Shown here one piece after another: positions 55,702 to 64,000 of a stretch of DNA of 64,000 nucleotides. Origin of the DNA: Halochromatium glycolicum (GTDB taxonomy: Bacteria; Pseudomonadota; Gammaproteobacteria; Chromatiales; Chromatiaceae). The notes under the pieces were generated by a model. The model ran no database searches. It saw only the letters and a program-made list of their open reading frames with translations, and had not been told where the DNA came from. The translations under genes were made by a program, and so were the position numbers. Within the stretch, counting starts at the first letter, position 1; each line of letters starts with the position of its first letter. The stretch spans positions 119,791 through 183,790 of the forward strand of contig NZ_NRSJ01000006.1 of the NCBI RefSeq assembly GCF_016584085.1, written 5' to 3'.

Positions 55702-56277
55702 TCAGGCCAGCCCGGCAAAGCCCATGAACGCCAGCGACAGCAGCCCGGCGACGATGAACGCGATCGGCGCGCCGGCGAACGCCGCCGGGACCTGGGCCAG
55801 CGCCAGGCGCTCGCGCAGCCCGGCGAACAGCACCATCACCAGCGTGAAGCCGAGCGCCGAGCCGAAGCCATAGATCAGGCTCTCGGTGAAGCTGTGCTCG
55901 GCCTGGACATTGAGTAGCGCCACCCCGAGCACCGCGCAGTTGGTCGTGATCAGCGGCAGGAAGATGCCGAGCACCTGATAGAGTGTCGGCGAGACCTTGC
56001 GCACCGTCATCTCGGTGAACTGCACCACCGCGGCGATGACCAGGATGAAGGTCAGGATGCGTAGGAAGCCGATGTCGAGCGGCGCCAGGACCAGATGCTC
56101 CAACAGCCAGCTCGCCGCCGCGGCCAACGTCAGCACGAAGGTCGTCGCCAGCCCCATGCCGAGCGCGGTATCAAGCTTTCCGGAAACGCCCATGAACGGA
56201 CAGAGCCCAAGGAACTTGACCAAGACCACGTTGTTCACCAACGCGGTCGCCAGTAGGAGCATCAGGTACTCAGTCAT
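55702..56277 (-). CDS. rnfA: Rnf complex membrane subunit RnfA
   Basis: A 191-residue integral membrane protein with about six helices, homologous to NqrE and Rnf[19 protein letters not shown] and [16 protein letters not shown] carry the conserved cysteine pair for the intramembrane iron centre. It is the first gene of rnfABCDGEH. A sigma-54 promoter lies 76 bases upstream, with two NifA sites beyond it, so the operon should be induced with nitrogenase. Confidence 0.95.
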   Translation of the reverse strand: MTEYLMLLLATALVNNVVLVKFLGLCPFMGVSGKLDTALGMGLATTFVLTLAAAASWLLEHLVLAPLDIGFLRILTFILVIAAVVQFTEMTVRKVSPTLYQVLGIFLPLITTNCAVLGVALLNVQAEHSFTESLIYGFGSALGFTLVMVLFAGLRERLALAQVPAAFAGAPIAFIVAGLLSLAFMGFAGLA

Positions 56278-56352
56278 CGGTGATCAGGGGTTACCGGCTG
56301 CAATCAGACTCGGGCAGGGACTCGGCCCTGCCGAACGAATGGACGCAGAGAG

Positions 56353-56367
56353 GCAAAGCCGATGCCA
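56353..56367 (-). promoter_or_regulatory. Sigma-54 (-24/-12) promoter for rnfABCDGEH
   Basis: Read on the minus strand, TGGCATCGGCTTTGC has GG, exactly 10 bases, then GC, with TTTGC at -12. It matches TGGCA of the consensus and faces rnfA. Confidence 0.78.
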
Positions 56368-56503
56368 CCTTTGTGGACACCCGCTCGTCTGTTCCCCCGT
56401 CGTAACCGGTTGGACGCCGAGTGATAAGGGGCCGGTTGCCATCCAGCCGCCTGATCAGGGCGGTTGGGCACCTGGGCCTGCGCCAGCCAGGCAGCCAGCG
56501 CGG

Positions 56504-56519
56504 TGTCGGGGACGACACA
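56504..56519. promoter_or_regulatory. NifA site 1 in the rnf-nifLA control region
   Basis: TGTCGGGGACGACACA fits TGT-N10-ACA. It lies about 140 bases from the rnf -24 element and about 130 from the nifLA -24 element. The half-sites are palindromic, so it can serve either direction. Confidence 0.72.
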
Positions 56520-56545
56520 GCTGTCGTGTTGCAGTGCAGCAGATA

Positions 56546-56561
56546 TGTCGGAAACCCGACA
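56546..56561. promoter_or_regulatory. NifA site 2 in the rnf-nifLA control region
   Basis: TGTCGGAAACCCGACA fits TGT-N10-ACA. It is 42 bases (four helical turns) from site 1, a spacing that would put two NifA oligomers on the same face. It lies 86 bases from the nifLA -24 element. Confidence 0.75.
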
Positions 56562-56645
56562 ATGCACCATCAGGCGCCCTCCGCAGAGCGCCGTACAAGC
56601 CGCGCCGCCCAAGCCCACAGCCAGATTCCTGGCCGGCATTATTTC

Positions 56646-56661
56646 TGGCGCGGATTATGCT
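56646..56661 (+). promoter_or_regulatory. Sigma-54 (-24/-12) promoter for nifLA
   Basis: TGGCGCGGATTATGCT has GG at 56647-56648, 10 bases, and GC at 56659-56660. It matches TGGC-CG and the -12 TGCT. Transcription would begin near 56672, at the edge of a 15-bp tandem repeat, giving a leader of about 157 bases. Confidence 0.68.
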
Positions 56662-56670
56662 ATTTAATTG

Positions 56671-56776
56671 GGCTCAGAAGGATTCGGCTCAGAAGGATTC
56701 GGCTCAGAAGGATTCGGCTCAGAAGGATTCGGCTCAGGATGGCTTGGCTCAGGATGAGCTCGGCTCAGAATGATTC
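56671..56776 (+). repeat. 15-bp tandem repeat in the nifLA leader
   Basis: Four exact units of GGCTCAGAAGGATTC (56671-56730) are followed by two variants (GGCTCAGGATGGCTT and GGCTCAGGATGAGCT), one inserted C, and a seventh unit (GGCTCAGAATGATTC, 56762-56776). They lie between the predicted sigma-54 start and the nifL ribosome-binding site. The unit is rich in AAGGA-like sequence. Confidence 0.88.
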
Positions 56777-56828
56777 GGATTCGGATCGGCGGCAATACAA
56801 CGACAGGTGACGACAGAGGAGCGACATC

Positions 56829-58556
56829 ATGGCTCGATCGGTTTCGGAGACACGTGCATCAACCTCACAGCCACAGACAGCCTCGTCAGGCAGGTCGACG
56901 GCGAGCCGGCGCGAGAGTGCAGAGAGCGACCAGCAACCGATCGCGCACACCGCGATCGCCGACTTCCTGAGCGCGCCGCCACCGGGCACGCCGCGCGCGG
57001 TCGTTGATGCGCTGCAGCTGATGATCGGGGATGCCCCCAATCCGCTGCCGCCGAGTCTCTACTTCGAAACGGTTGAGCAATCGCCGGTGGCGATCTCGAT
57101 CACCGATGCCAAGGCGAGTATCCTCTACGCGAACGCCGCATTCGAGCATCTCAGCGGCTATCGCCGCGACGAGGTCCTCGGCAAGAACGAGTCGATCCTC
57201 TCCAGCAACGCGACGCCCGAGAGCATCTACCGGCAGCTGTGGCGCACGATCCAGCGCAAGAAGACCTGGACCGGTACGCTGGTCAATCGGCGCAAGAACG
57301 GGGACGAATATCTGGCCGAGCTCGTGATCTCACCAGTGCTCGATAGCGCCGGCGAGATCGCCCACTTCCTCGGCATGCATCGCGACGTGACCCGCGAGCA
57401 CGAGCTCGCTGCAGCGCTGCGGCAGCAGAAGACGCGCATCGAGAATGTACTCGACGCTGCGCCGACGCTCATGGTGCTGCTGGCCGCGGACGGCAGCATC
57501 ATCCTCGACAACATGGAGTACAAGAAGCTGTTTGGCGATCTGCGCGGTCAGGAGCCATTGCCGCTCCTGAGACAAGCACTGCGCGAGCAAGCTGGTTTCG
57601 ATCCGCTCGAGCGCACCATCCCGGCGACCGGCCAGGGCGAGGATTTCAAGAACGTCGAGGTGAGCCTGGAGGTCCCGGGCACGCTCGGGCCCCGTTGGTT
57701 TTCCTGTTCAGGCACCTGTATCAGCGAGCAGGACGGCAGCGCGCGCAGCTACTTCGGCCACGGCAAGCTCGGCGCCTCACGACTGCTGCTGCTCGCGACC
57801 GACGTCACCGCCCGTCATCGTGAGGTCGAGCGTGCGCACCTGGAGCATCTGCGCGCCCGGATCGCCGAGCAGCGGCTCACACAGGGGATGCGGGAGGCCT
57901 TGACCGCAGCCAGCTATCAGATCCAGACCCCGCTGAATCTGCTGCGCGCCGCGAGCGCGATGTTCGCCAGCGGCGCCGGGACGGTCGAGGGCTTCGCGCC
58001 AACGCTCGCGCAGATCACTGCGGCGAGCGAGCAGGCCCTGCAGACGCTGCGCTCGGCCCTTCCGGACGAGGTCATCGAGGCCGGTGTCAGCGTCAATGTC
58101 AACGAGCTGATTCGCCATGTGCTCGCCCTCGAGACTGACGCCCTGCTCGCCGCCGGACTGACGGTCGACTGGCGGCCGGCCCACGTGCTGCCGGAGATCA
58201 CCGCACGCCAGACCGAGCTGCGCTCACTGTTCAAGAACCTGATCGACAACGCCGTCCAAGCGACGCTCGAAGGCGGTCGCAGCCAGCGTGAGCTGCATAT
58301 CGCAACCCGTGCCCTGGACAACGCCGTCGAGGTGATGATCCAGGACAGCGGGCCAGGCTTCCCGAGCGGCGACCGCTACAAGGCGTTCGAGCCCTTCTAT
58401 ATCGGCTGGCGCAATCGGCGCGGCCGCGCCGGCATGGGACTGCCTCTCGCCCAAGAGATCGCCAACCAGCACGGCGGCAGTATCGAGATCGACCCCGACT
58501 ACCAGGACGGCTGCCGGCTGCGCGTGAACCTGACCAATGCCCTTCCCCGTGACTGA
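56829..58556 (+). CDS. nifL: Nitrogen fixation regulatory protein NifL
   Basis: A 575-residue anti-activator that inhibits NifA under oxygen or fixed-nitrogen excess. A Ser/Ala-rich N-terminus (1-60) precedes an FAD-type PAS1 (about 75-190, with NRRKNGDEYLAEL), PAS2 (about 205-310), a histidine-kinase-like helical segment and a GHKL ATPase domain (about 455-575, with DNAVQATLEGG and GMGLPLAQEI). Tyr363 in AASYQIQTPLN replaces the phospho-type histidine, consistent with non-kinase function. ATG at 56829 follows AGAGGA. It overlaps nifA by 20 bases, which would fix the NifL:NifA ratio. Confidence 0.93.
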   Translation: MARSVSETRASTSQPQTASSGRSTASRRESAESDQQPIAHTAIADFLSAPPPGTPRAVVDALQLMIGDAPNPLPPSLYFETVEQSPVAISITDAKASILYANAAFEHLSGYRRDEVLGKNESILSSNATPESIYRQLWRTIQRKKTWTGTLVNRRKNGDEYLAELVISPVLDSAGEIAHFLGMHRDVTREHELAAALRQQKTRIENVLDAAPTLMVLLAADGSIILDNMEYKKLFGDLRGQEPLPLLRQALREQAGFDPLERTIPATGQGEDFKNVEVSLEVPGTLGPRWFSCSGTCISEQDGSARSYFGHGKLGASRLLLLATDVTARHREVERAHLEHLRARIAEQRLTQGMREALTAASYQIQTPLNLLRAASAMFASGAGTVEGFAPTLAQITAASEQALQTLRSALPDEVIEAGVSVNVNELIRHVLALETDALLAAGLTVDWRPAHVLPEITARQTELRSLFKNLIDNAVQATLEGGRSQRELHIATRALDNAVEVMIQDSGPGFPSGDRYKAFEPFYIGWRNRRGRAGMGLPLAQEIANQHGGSIEIDPDYQDGCRLRVNLTNALPRD

Positions 58557-60159
58557 CGCAAGCCCATTATCGATGTACGACGCTGACCTGGCTGACGAAT
58601 CGTGCCACGACACCCGTCGGGTCGATCTGCTCGAGGCACAGCTGGCGGCATTGTTCGATGTCAGCCGTATCCTGAGCCAGTCACTCCAGCTGCGCGAGAC
58701 CTTGCGCGCCTTGCTGCAGACGCTGCACGAGCGCGGCCGCCTCTGCCTTGGCATGGTCAGCCTGCTCGACGACGAATCCGGCGATCTGCTGATCAGCGCC
58801 CTGCATGACGAGGACGTCGCACCGTTCGAGAAGGTCCGCTACCAGCGCGGCGAAGGTGTCATCGGCCACATCCTCGAATCCAATCGAAGATGGCTGCTCG
58901 AGCGCGTCAGCGACGAGCCGCGCTTTTTGGACAAGCTCGGCATGTTCGACCGTTCCCTGCCGTTCATCGGCGTCCCGATCCGCATCGGCGACGGCGACCC
59001 GGTCGGGGTCTTCGCGCTGCAGCCGCCGGTGCGGGACGAGAACCTCGAGCAACGCGCCCGCTTTGCCGAGATGGTGGCCAATCTGATCGGCCAGGCGGTG
59101 CTGCTCGCGCGCTCGGTCGAGGCCGAGCGCCGCGCGCTGCGCGAAGAGCGCGACAACCTGCGCCGCCATCTCAAGGGCAGCCATGGCTTCGACAGTATCA
59201 TCGGCCATACCCAGCGCATGCGGATCGTCTTCGACCAGGTGCGCCAGGTCGCCAAATGGAACACCACGGTGCTGCTGCGCGGTGAATCGGGCACCGGTAA
59301 GGAGCTGATCGCTAACGCGATCCACTACAACTCACCGCGCGCACAGAGCACCTTTATCAAGCTCAACTGCGCGGCGCTGCCCGATACACTGCTCGAGTCC
59401 GAGCTCTTCGGTCATGAGAAAGGCGCCTTCACCGGCGCCGTCAGTCAACGCAAGGGGCGTTTCGAGCAGGCCGACGGCGGCACCCTCTTCCTCGACGAGA
59501 TCGGCGAGATCAGTCCGGCGTTCCAGGCCAAGCTGCTGCGCGTCTTGCAGGAGGGCGAGCTCGAGCGCGTCGGCGGCACCAAGACGATCAAGGTCGATGT
59601 TCGCGTGATCGCGGCCACCAATCGCAACCTCGAGCAGGAGGTCAAGGCCGGCGAGTTCCGTGAGGACCTCTACTATCGGCTCAACGTGATGCCGATCCAG
59701 ATGCCGGCGCTGCGCGAACGGATCGAGGACGTACCCGAGCTGGCCAAGTTCCTGGTCGACAAGATCGCCAGCCAGCAGGGCCGCGAGCTCAGCATCACCG
59801 ACAGCGCGCTGCGCGTGCTGATGCGCCATGACTGGCCCGGCAACGTGCGCGAGCTCGAGAACTGCATGGAGCGCGCCGCGGTGATGAGCGAGTGCGGGAT
59901 CATCGACCGCGATGTGATCGATCTCACCGGCCTCGACGTCGGCAACCTGCCCGACCCGGCCGCCGCGCTCGCGCCGAGCGCCCCGCAAGCGAACGGCATC
60001 GATCTCAACGACCCGGATGTCGACGAGCGCGAGCGCGTGATCGCGGCCCTCGAACAGGCCGGCTGGGTCCAGGCCAAGGCCGCGCGGCTGTTGAACATGA
60101 CCCCGCGCCAGATCGCCTATCGCATCCAGACGATGGGGATCAAGGTGAAGCAGTTTTGA
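58537..60159 (+). CDS. nifA: Nif-specific sigma-54 activator NifA
   Basis: A 540-residue enhancer-binding protein. A GAF domain (about 30-185) probably senses 2-oxoglutarate. The AAA+ domain (about 215-450) has Walker A GESGTGK (249-255) and the sigma-54-contacting GAFTGA (296-301). A C-terminal helix-turn-helix (about 495-535, [16 protein letters not shown]) binds TGT-N10-ACA sites. It lacks the cysteine-rich interdomain linker of oxygen-sensitive alphaproteobacterial NifA, consistent with control by NifL. ATG at 58537 overlaps nifL; a later in-frame ATG at 58573 is possible. Confidence 0.96.
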   Translation: MPFPVTDASPLSMYDADLADESCHDTRRVDLLEAQLAALFDVSRILSQSLQLRETLRALLQTLHERGRLCLGMVSLLDDESGDLLISALHDEDVAPFEKVRYQRGEGVIGHILESNRRWLLERVSDEPRFLDKLGMFDRSLPFIGVPIRIGDGDPVGVFALQPPVRDENLEQRARFAEMVANLIGQAVLLARSVEAERRALREERDNLRRHLKGSHGFDSIIGHTQRMRIVFDQVRQVAKWNTTVLLRGESGTGKELIANAIHYNSPRAQSTFIKLNCAALPDTLLESELFGHEKGAFTGAVSQRKGRFEQADGGTLFLDEIGEISPAFQAKLLRVLQEGELERVGGTKTIKVDVRVIAATNRNLEQEVKAGEFREDLYYRLNVMPIQMPALRERIEDVPELAKFLVDKIASQQGRELSITDSALRVLMRHDWPGNVRELENCMERAAVMSECGIIDRDVIDLTGLDVGNLPDPAAALAPSAPQANGIDLNDPDVDERERVIAALEQAGWVQAKAARLLNMTPRQIAYRIQTMGIKVKQF

Positions 60160-60478
60160 GCAGCGATTGCCCGAAGGGCCACTACGATTGCCGCCTGTGT
60201 AGGACGCAAACGCCATCGATGGCCGCGGCCACATGGGCCGCAACCGCCATCGCTAGCTTAGGCGATTTCTGTCAAAGCTCATACCGCCTTGCTGGTCTTT
60301 TCGCTCGCCTTCTTCGTCGCGCCGCCGGTCACATAGCCCGGCTATGCTCCCGGCGACGCTCCTCGAAGGCAAACGACAATCCTGCGCAATTCGGTACGAG
60401 CTTTTCCGGCAATCGCCTTAGCGGATTGTGATCGCTGCGCTTGACCATTGATGCGCGATCGCCTGGCCGCAAGCGGCC
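60160..60478. other. Hairpin-rich gap after nifA
   Basis: 319 bases with no gene. A compact hairpin (CATAGCC at 60332-60338 with GGCTATG at 60340-60346) sits inside an imperfect GC stem. Imperfect inverted repeats link the two ends, for example GCAGCGAT near 60159 with ATCGCTGC near 60430, and CGATTGCCG near 60185 with CGGCAATCG near 60408. The pattern suggests a degenerate repeat element and could also end nifLA and rpn transcription. Confidence 0.45.
60399..60417 (-). repeat. Dispersed 19-bp repeat, copy 2
   Basis: Reverse complement of GGCGATTGCCGGAAAAGCT, identical to 50616-50634. It lies in the hairpin-rich gap after nifA. Confidence 0.6.
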
Positions 60479-61483
60479 TCAATGACCTTTGGCACTGTCG
60501 GCGAACAGCGCATCCAGGCTATCGGCATCCAAGACCCGATCGGCCAGCGCATCCAGTTCGACCTCGCTCGCCTGCGCAAGACGCGGCTCGACCCAATTGG
60601 GGAGTGACCCGAAACGCCGAACCATTTGTCGCATCAGCAAGCGCGTCTCGCCCTCCAATCGGCCCTCCAGCAGGCCTTCCTGTCTGCCTTGCAACCGCCC
60701 CTTCTCAATCAGCTCGCGGTTCCACTGTTCCACGCGTTCTTCTAGCACGGTATGTACCTCTTGATAATCATCGACGGCCGGCAACCGGATTCCTGAGCGC
60801 TTCTTCCGGATGAAGCTCCGATAGATCCAGCGCCCAAAGGCACGTTTGAGACTACCCAGGGCCTCGGTATCCAGCAGCTCGACCAGGCGCTGATAGACGC
60901 TGAGCCAGGTCGCTTCGTCGCGAGCATGCTCCAGCCGGAACAGCGCGGCAACGAGATTGCGAACCTCCACTGGAAAACTCGGATCATCGACCACCGCACC
61001 CTCATCGAGCAACAGATAGCGGGAATACGACCGGTAGGCATCGAGCCCGCCCGGCACCGGCGCGATCAGCTCCGCCAGCTCGACGGACGCCGTCCAGCGG
61101 GCATCGCCGTTATAGAGCACGATAGGCAGCACCGGAGGCAGGCGGCCATCAGCGGTGAGGCGACCTTGGGCGATGAGATCCTGGTAGAGCAGCGTGACAT
61201 AGTTGGCGATGCGCACCGCCATGAAGCGGTCGACCCGGCTCTGGAACTCGATCAGCAGATAGACGTAGAGCCAATCGTCCCCCCAGCGCAGGCGCCAGAT
61301 GATGTCGTCCTCCCGCTCGCGCAGGTCATCCGTGATGAAGCTGCCCTTGACCGTCTCCAGCGAATCGAGGTCGGCCTGCGCGAGCCAATCCTCGTGCACG
61401 AAACCGAGCAGCAGATCCCGGATCATCTCGCTGTGCGAGAACAGATCCTTATAGCTATGGTCGTGGTGGGGCTCGGTTGGCAT
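60479..61483 (-). CDS. Rpn-family (YhgA-like, PD-(D/E)XK) putative nuclease/transposase
   Basis: A 334-residue protein of the Rpn/Transposase_31 family. The N-terminus has HDHSYKDLFSH, followed by DDIIWRLRW and VYLLIEFQS, which carry the acidic and Lys/Glu-type catalytic residues of PD-(D/E)XK nucleases. A Gln/Arg/Gly/Glu-rich stretch (GRLQGRQEGLLEGRLEGE, about 260-280) near the C-terminus is typical of the family. Such genes spread horizontally and are often numerous in a genome. ATG at 61483 is preferred over GTG six bases upstream. No terminal repeats were seen. Confidence 0.85.
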   Translation of the reverse strand: MPTEPHHDHSYKDLFSHSEMIRDLLLGFVHEDWLAQADLDSLETVKGSFITDDLREREDDIIWRLRWGDDWLYVYLLIEFQSRVDRFMAVRIANYVTLLYQDLIAQGRLTADGRLPPVLPIVLYNGDARWTASVELAELIAPVPGGLDAYRSYSRYLLLDEGAVVDDPSFPVEVRNLVAALFRLEHARDEATWLSVYQRLVELLDTEALGSLKRAFGRWIYRSFIRKKRSGIRLPAVDDYQEVHTVLEERVEQWNRELIEKGRLQGRQEGLLEGRLEGETRLLMRQMVRRFGSLPNWVEPRLAQASEVELDALADRVLDADSLDALFADSAKGH

Positions 61484-61542
61484 GGTCACTCGGGCCGAAT
61501 GCGCTCGGCCGTTGCTTCAGGATCGAGCCGCCAGTGATACCT

Positions 61543-64000
61543 CTACTGCGACAGCGATCCCACCCAAACACGCGCATTGCGGAACAGCCGCAGCCAGGGG
61601 CTATCCTCACCCCAGTCGTCCGGGCGCCAGGCGTGCTGGATGCTGCGGAAGATGCGTTCCGGGTGCGGCATCATGATGGTGACCCGGCCATCGGCATTGC
61701 ACAGCCCGGTGATGCCCTCCGGCGAGCCGTTCGGGTTGGCCGGATAGCGCAGCGCGGGCTCACCACTGGTCTCGATGTAGCGCAGCGGTGCAAACGGCGC
61801 CGCCTCGGCCTGTTGCGCGGGATCGCGGAACTCGGCGCGGCCCTCACCGTGCGAGACCACGATCGGCAGGCGTGACCCGGCCATCCCCTGCAGGAGCAGC
61901 GACGGCGACTCCCGCACCTCGACCATCAGCAGCCGCGCCTCGAACTGCTCGGAGCGGTTGCGCACGAAGTGCGGCCAGTGGTCGGTGCCCGGGATCAGCT
62001 CGCGCAGGTTGGCCAGCATCTGGCAGCCGTTGCAGACGCCGAGGGCGAAGCTGTCGTCACGGGCGAAGAAGCGCTGGAACTGGTCGCGGGCGCGCGGGTT
62101 GAACAGGATGGTCTTGGCCCAGCCCTCGCCGGCGCCGAGCACGTCGCCATAGCTGAAGCCGCCGCAGGCGGCGAGCCCGCGGAAACCGTCGAGGCCGATG
62201 CGGCCGTCGAGCAGATCGGACATATGCACATCGACGCACTCGAAGCCGGCGCGATCGAACGCGGCCGCCATCTCGATCTGGCCATTGACGCCCTGCTCGC
62301 GCAGCACGGCGAGCCGCGGGCGCGCACCGGTCGCGATCAGCGGCGCGGCGATGTCGTCGGCTGGCGCGAAGGTCAGCGCCGCACTGAGTCCCGGATCATC
62401 GGCATCGATCCGGGCCTGTTCCTCGTCGGCGCAGTCCGGGTTGTCGCGCAGGCGCTGCATCTGCCAGCTGGTCTCGGACCAGAGCCGCTGCAGTTCGGCC
62501 CGCGAGGCATCGACCAACGGTCGCTCGCCGCTGCGGATGATGATCCGCTGATCGGCGCGGGGCGTCCCGATCGCGTGACTGCAGGCGCCGAGCCCATGGC
62601 GCTCGAGCCGCTCCAGCACGCTGTCGAGCCGGTCTGCTGGGACCTGCAGCACGGCGCCGAGCTCTTCGGCGAACAATGCCGCGATGGGATCGCGCCCTGC
62701 GTCCGTCGAAGGCGCGTCCATCGAAGGCGCGCCGTTACCGGTTTGCGCTTCACCACTTGCTAGCGCGCCATTACCCCTCCGTGTGCCATGGCTCGCCCGC
62801 GCCCCATCACCCGCGGCAGACTCGCTTGCACCTTCGCCATTGGCACGAACGCCGCTCGGAGCCTGCTGACCAAGACCGTCTTCGCCGACGCTCGATCCCG
62901 CTGATCCAAGACTCGCCGATGCCGTTGCTGCAGGCAGCCCCCCGAGATCGCATTCGAGCCCACAGCGCCCGGCGAAGGCCATCTCGCATAGGGTCGCGAG
63001 CAGACCGCCGTCGGAGCGGTCGTGATAGGCCAGCACCAGCCCTTCGGCCTTCAGCGCCTGGAGCGCGGCGAAGAGGCCCTTGAGCAGCTCTGGGTCATCG
63101 AGGTCCGGCGGTGTCTCGCCGATGCGCGCATGGACCTGTGCCAGCGCCGAGCCGCCGAGCCGGTCCTGACCGCGACCGAGATCGATCAACACCAGCCGGG
63201 TCTCGCCGCGATCGAGCCTCAACCAAGGGGTCAGACTCCTTCGGGCGTCGGCAACCGGCGCGACCGCCGAGACGATCAACGACAGCGGCGCGGTCATCTC
63301 GACGCGCTCGCGTCCGCCATCGCTACCGTCGGCCACGCTCGCGCCGGCACCACTCGCGGCACCGGACTCCGCACTAATGCGCCTCTCAATACCGCTCTCA
63401 ATCCCAGCAAGGTCGCGCGCGCCGTGCTCGGGATCGGCGCCATCGCTCGGCTCGGAATCCGTTGCTTCATTGGCGCCGTCCTCGGGATTCAACCCGGCCC
63501 CGAGCCCGCCGCCGCGCGGCCGCTCCCAGACCGTCTTCATACTCATCGAGTCCTTGCCGACCGGGATCGCGATGCCGAGCGCCGGGCACAGTTCGGCGCC
63601 GACCGCGCGCACGGTCGCGTACAGCCGCGCATCCTCGCCCGGATGGCCGGCGGCCGCCATCCAGTTCGCCGACAGCCGGATAGCGCCAAGCGACCCGACA
63701 TCGGCGGCCGCAATGTTGGTGATCGCCTCGGCGACGGCCATCCGTCCCGAGGCGGGCGCATCGAGCAACGCGAGTGGCGTGCGCTCGCCCATCGCCATCG
63801 CCTCGCCGTGATAGCCGTCGAAGTCGGTCAGGGTCACCGCGCAGTCGGCCACCGGAACCTGCCAGGGACCGACCATCTGATCGCGCGCGACCAGCCCGCC
63901 GACGCTGCGGTCGCCGATCGTGATCAGGAAGGTCTTGCAGCCGACCGTCGGCAGCCGTAGCACCCGGCGCGCGGCCTCGTCGGGGTCGAGGGTCGCGGTC
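61543..64000 (-). CDS. purL: Phosphoribosylformylglycinamidine synthase PurL, C-terminal part
   Basis: The frame is open to the window edge, so about 819 C-terminal residues are seen of the large single-chain PurL, which makes FGAM from FGAR, ATP and glutamine in purine synthesis. It contains the second half of the synthase domain and a C-terminal glutaminase domain with nucleophile Cys in GVCNGCQM and His/Glu in MMPHPER. Two low-complexity insertions (about 63310-63525 and 62700-62935, each some 70-80 residues, Gly/Ala/Ser/Asp-rich) interrupt segments that are continuous in E. coli PurL. The frame stays open through both. It is an ordinary housekeeping gene marking the edge of the nif locus. 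Confidence 0.93.
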   Translation of the reverse strand, partial: TATLDPDEAARRVLRLPTVGCKTFLITIGDRSVGGLVARDQMVGPWQVPVADCAVTLTDFDGYHGEAMAMGERTPLALLDAPASGRMAVAEAITNIAAADVGSLGAIRLSANWMAAAGHPGEDARLYATVRAVGAELCPALGIAIPVGKDSMSMKTVWERPRGGGLGAGLNPEDGANEATDSEPSDGADPEHGARDLAGIESGIERRISAESGAASGAGASVADGSDGGRERVEMTAPLSLIVSAVAPVADARRSLTPWLRLDRGETRLVLIDLGRGQDRLGGSALAQVHARIGETPPDLDDPELLKGLFAALQALKAEGLVLAYHDRSDGGLLATLCEMAFAGRCGLECDLGGLPAATASASLGSAGSSVGEDGLGQQAPSGVRANGEGASESAAGDGARASHGTRRGNGALASGEAQTGNGAPSMDAPSTDAGRDPIAALFAEELGAVLQVPADRLDSVLERLERHGLGACSHAIGTPRADQRIIIRSGERPLVDASRAELQRLWSETSWQMQRLRDNPDCADEEQARIDADDPGLSAALTFAPADDIAAPLIATGARPRLAVLREQGVNGQIEMAAAFDRAGFECVDVHMSDLLDGRIGLDGFRGLAACGGFSYGDVLGAGEGWAKTILFNPRARDQFQRFFARDDSFALGVCNGCQMLANLRELIPGTDHWPHFVRNRSEQFEARLLMVEVRESPSLLLQGMAGSRLPIVVSHGEGRAEFRDPAQQAEAAPFAPLRYIETSGEPALRYPANPNGSPEGITGLCNADGRVTIMMPHPERIFRSIQHAWRPDDWGEDSPWLRLFRNARVWVGSLSQ

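Noticed and set aside
60479..61483. The Rpn-type gene as part of a complete insertion sequence
   Set aside because: No terminal inverted repeats or target duplication were recognised at its edges.

Overview
This GC-rich window carries most of a molybdenum nitrogenase regulon broken up by large signal-transduction modules. It most likely comes from a gammaproteobacterial diazotroph. A NifL-NifA pair, a NafY protein, an Rnf complex encoded next to nif genes, and many PAS/LOV kinases and c-di-GMP proteins suggest a purple sulfur bacterium (Chromatiaceae-like). That placement is inference from gene content; no rRNA or photosynthesis gene is present to confirm it.

Layout. 1-5974 (+): end of nifH, then nifD, nifK, nifT, a small 2[4Fe-4S] ferredoxin, nafY and a small nif-associated protein. 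Three long structured inverted-repeat elements lie in the spacers. 6083-13222: a five-PAS hybrid kinase with a response-regulator diguanylate cyclase (+), then a two-protein Aer-like aerotaxis receptor (-). 13436-16316 (+): nifU and nifS behind a NifA site and a sigma-54 promoter. 16540-40114: a sensory block with an HDOD protein, a GGDEF-EAL protein, an OmpR-type regulator, an MCP with a C-terminal CheR/CheB tether, two giant LOV histidine kinases, a response regulator-EAL protein, CheB, a coiled-coil protein and a CZB-type MCP (-). 40487-44405 (+): nifV, a helical-repeat protein, nifW, nifZ and nifM, again behind a NifA site and a sigma-54 promoter. 44497-50447 (-): five overlapping genes for an exported protein, a TlpA-like thioredoxin, a CXXCH protein, a hybrid kinase and a diguanylate cyclase. 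50752-56277 (-): rnfABCDGEH. 56278-56828: a divergent control region with two NifA sites between facing sigma-54 promoters. 56829-60159 (+): nifL-nifA. 60479-61483 (-): an Rpn-type nuclease. 61543-64000 (-): C-terminal part of purL.

How it fits together. NifL probably senses redox and nitrogen status and restrains NifA. NifA would bind TGT-N10-ACA sites and drive sigma-54 promoters for nifUS, nifV-W-Z-M, rnf and nifLA. Rnf would supply low-potential electrons, with ferredoxin as carrier, to NifH. NifU, NifS, NifV and NafY serve cluster and cofactor assembly, and NifW, NifZ and NifM serve maturation. nifENX and nifB are not in this window. The interspersed light-, redox- and oxygen-type sensors mostly end in c-di-GMP enzymes or chemotaxis proteins, so the locus looks like nitrogen fixation physically linked to behaviour control. 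Three promoters in the LOV block share a box (TTAACAA-N3-TTTAC) and a TAGNCTAY -10 element, which points to a local regulon.
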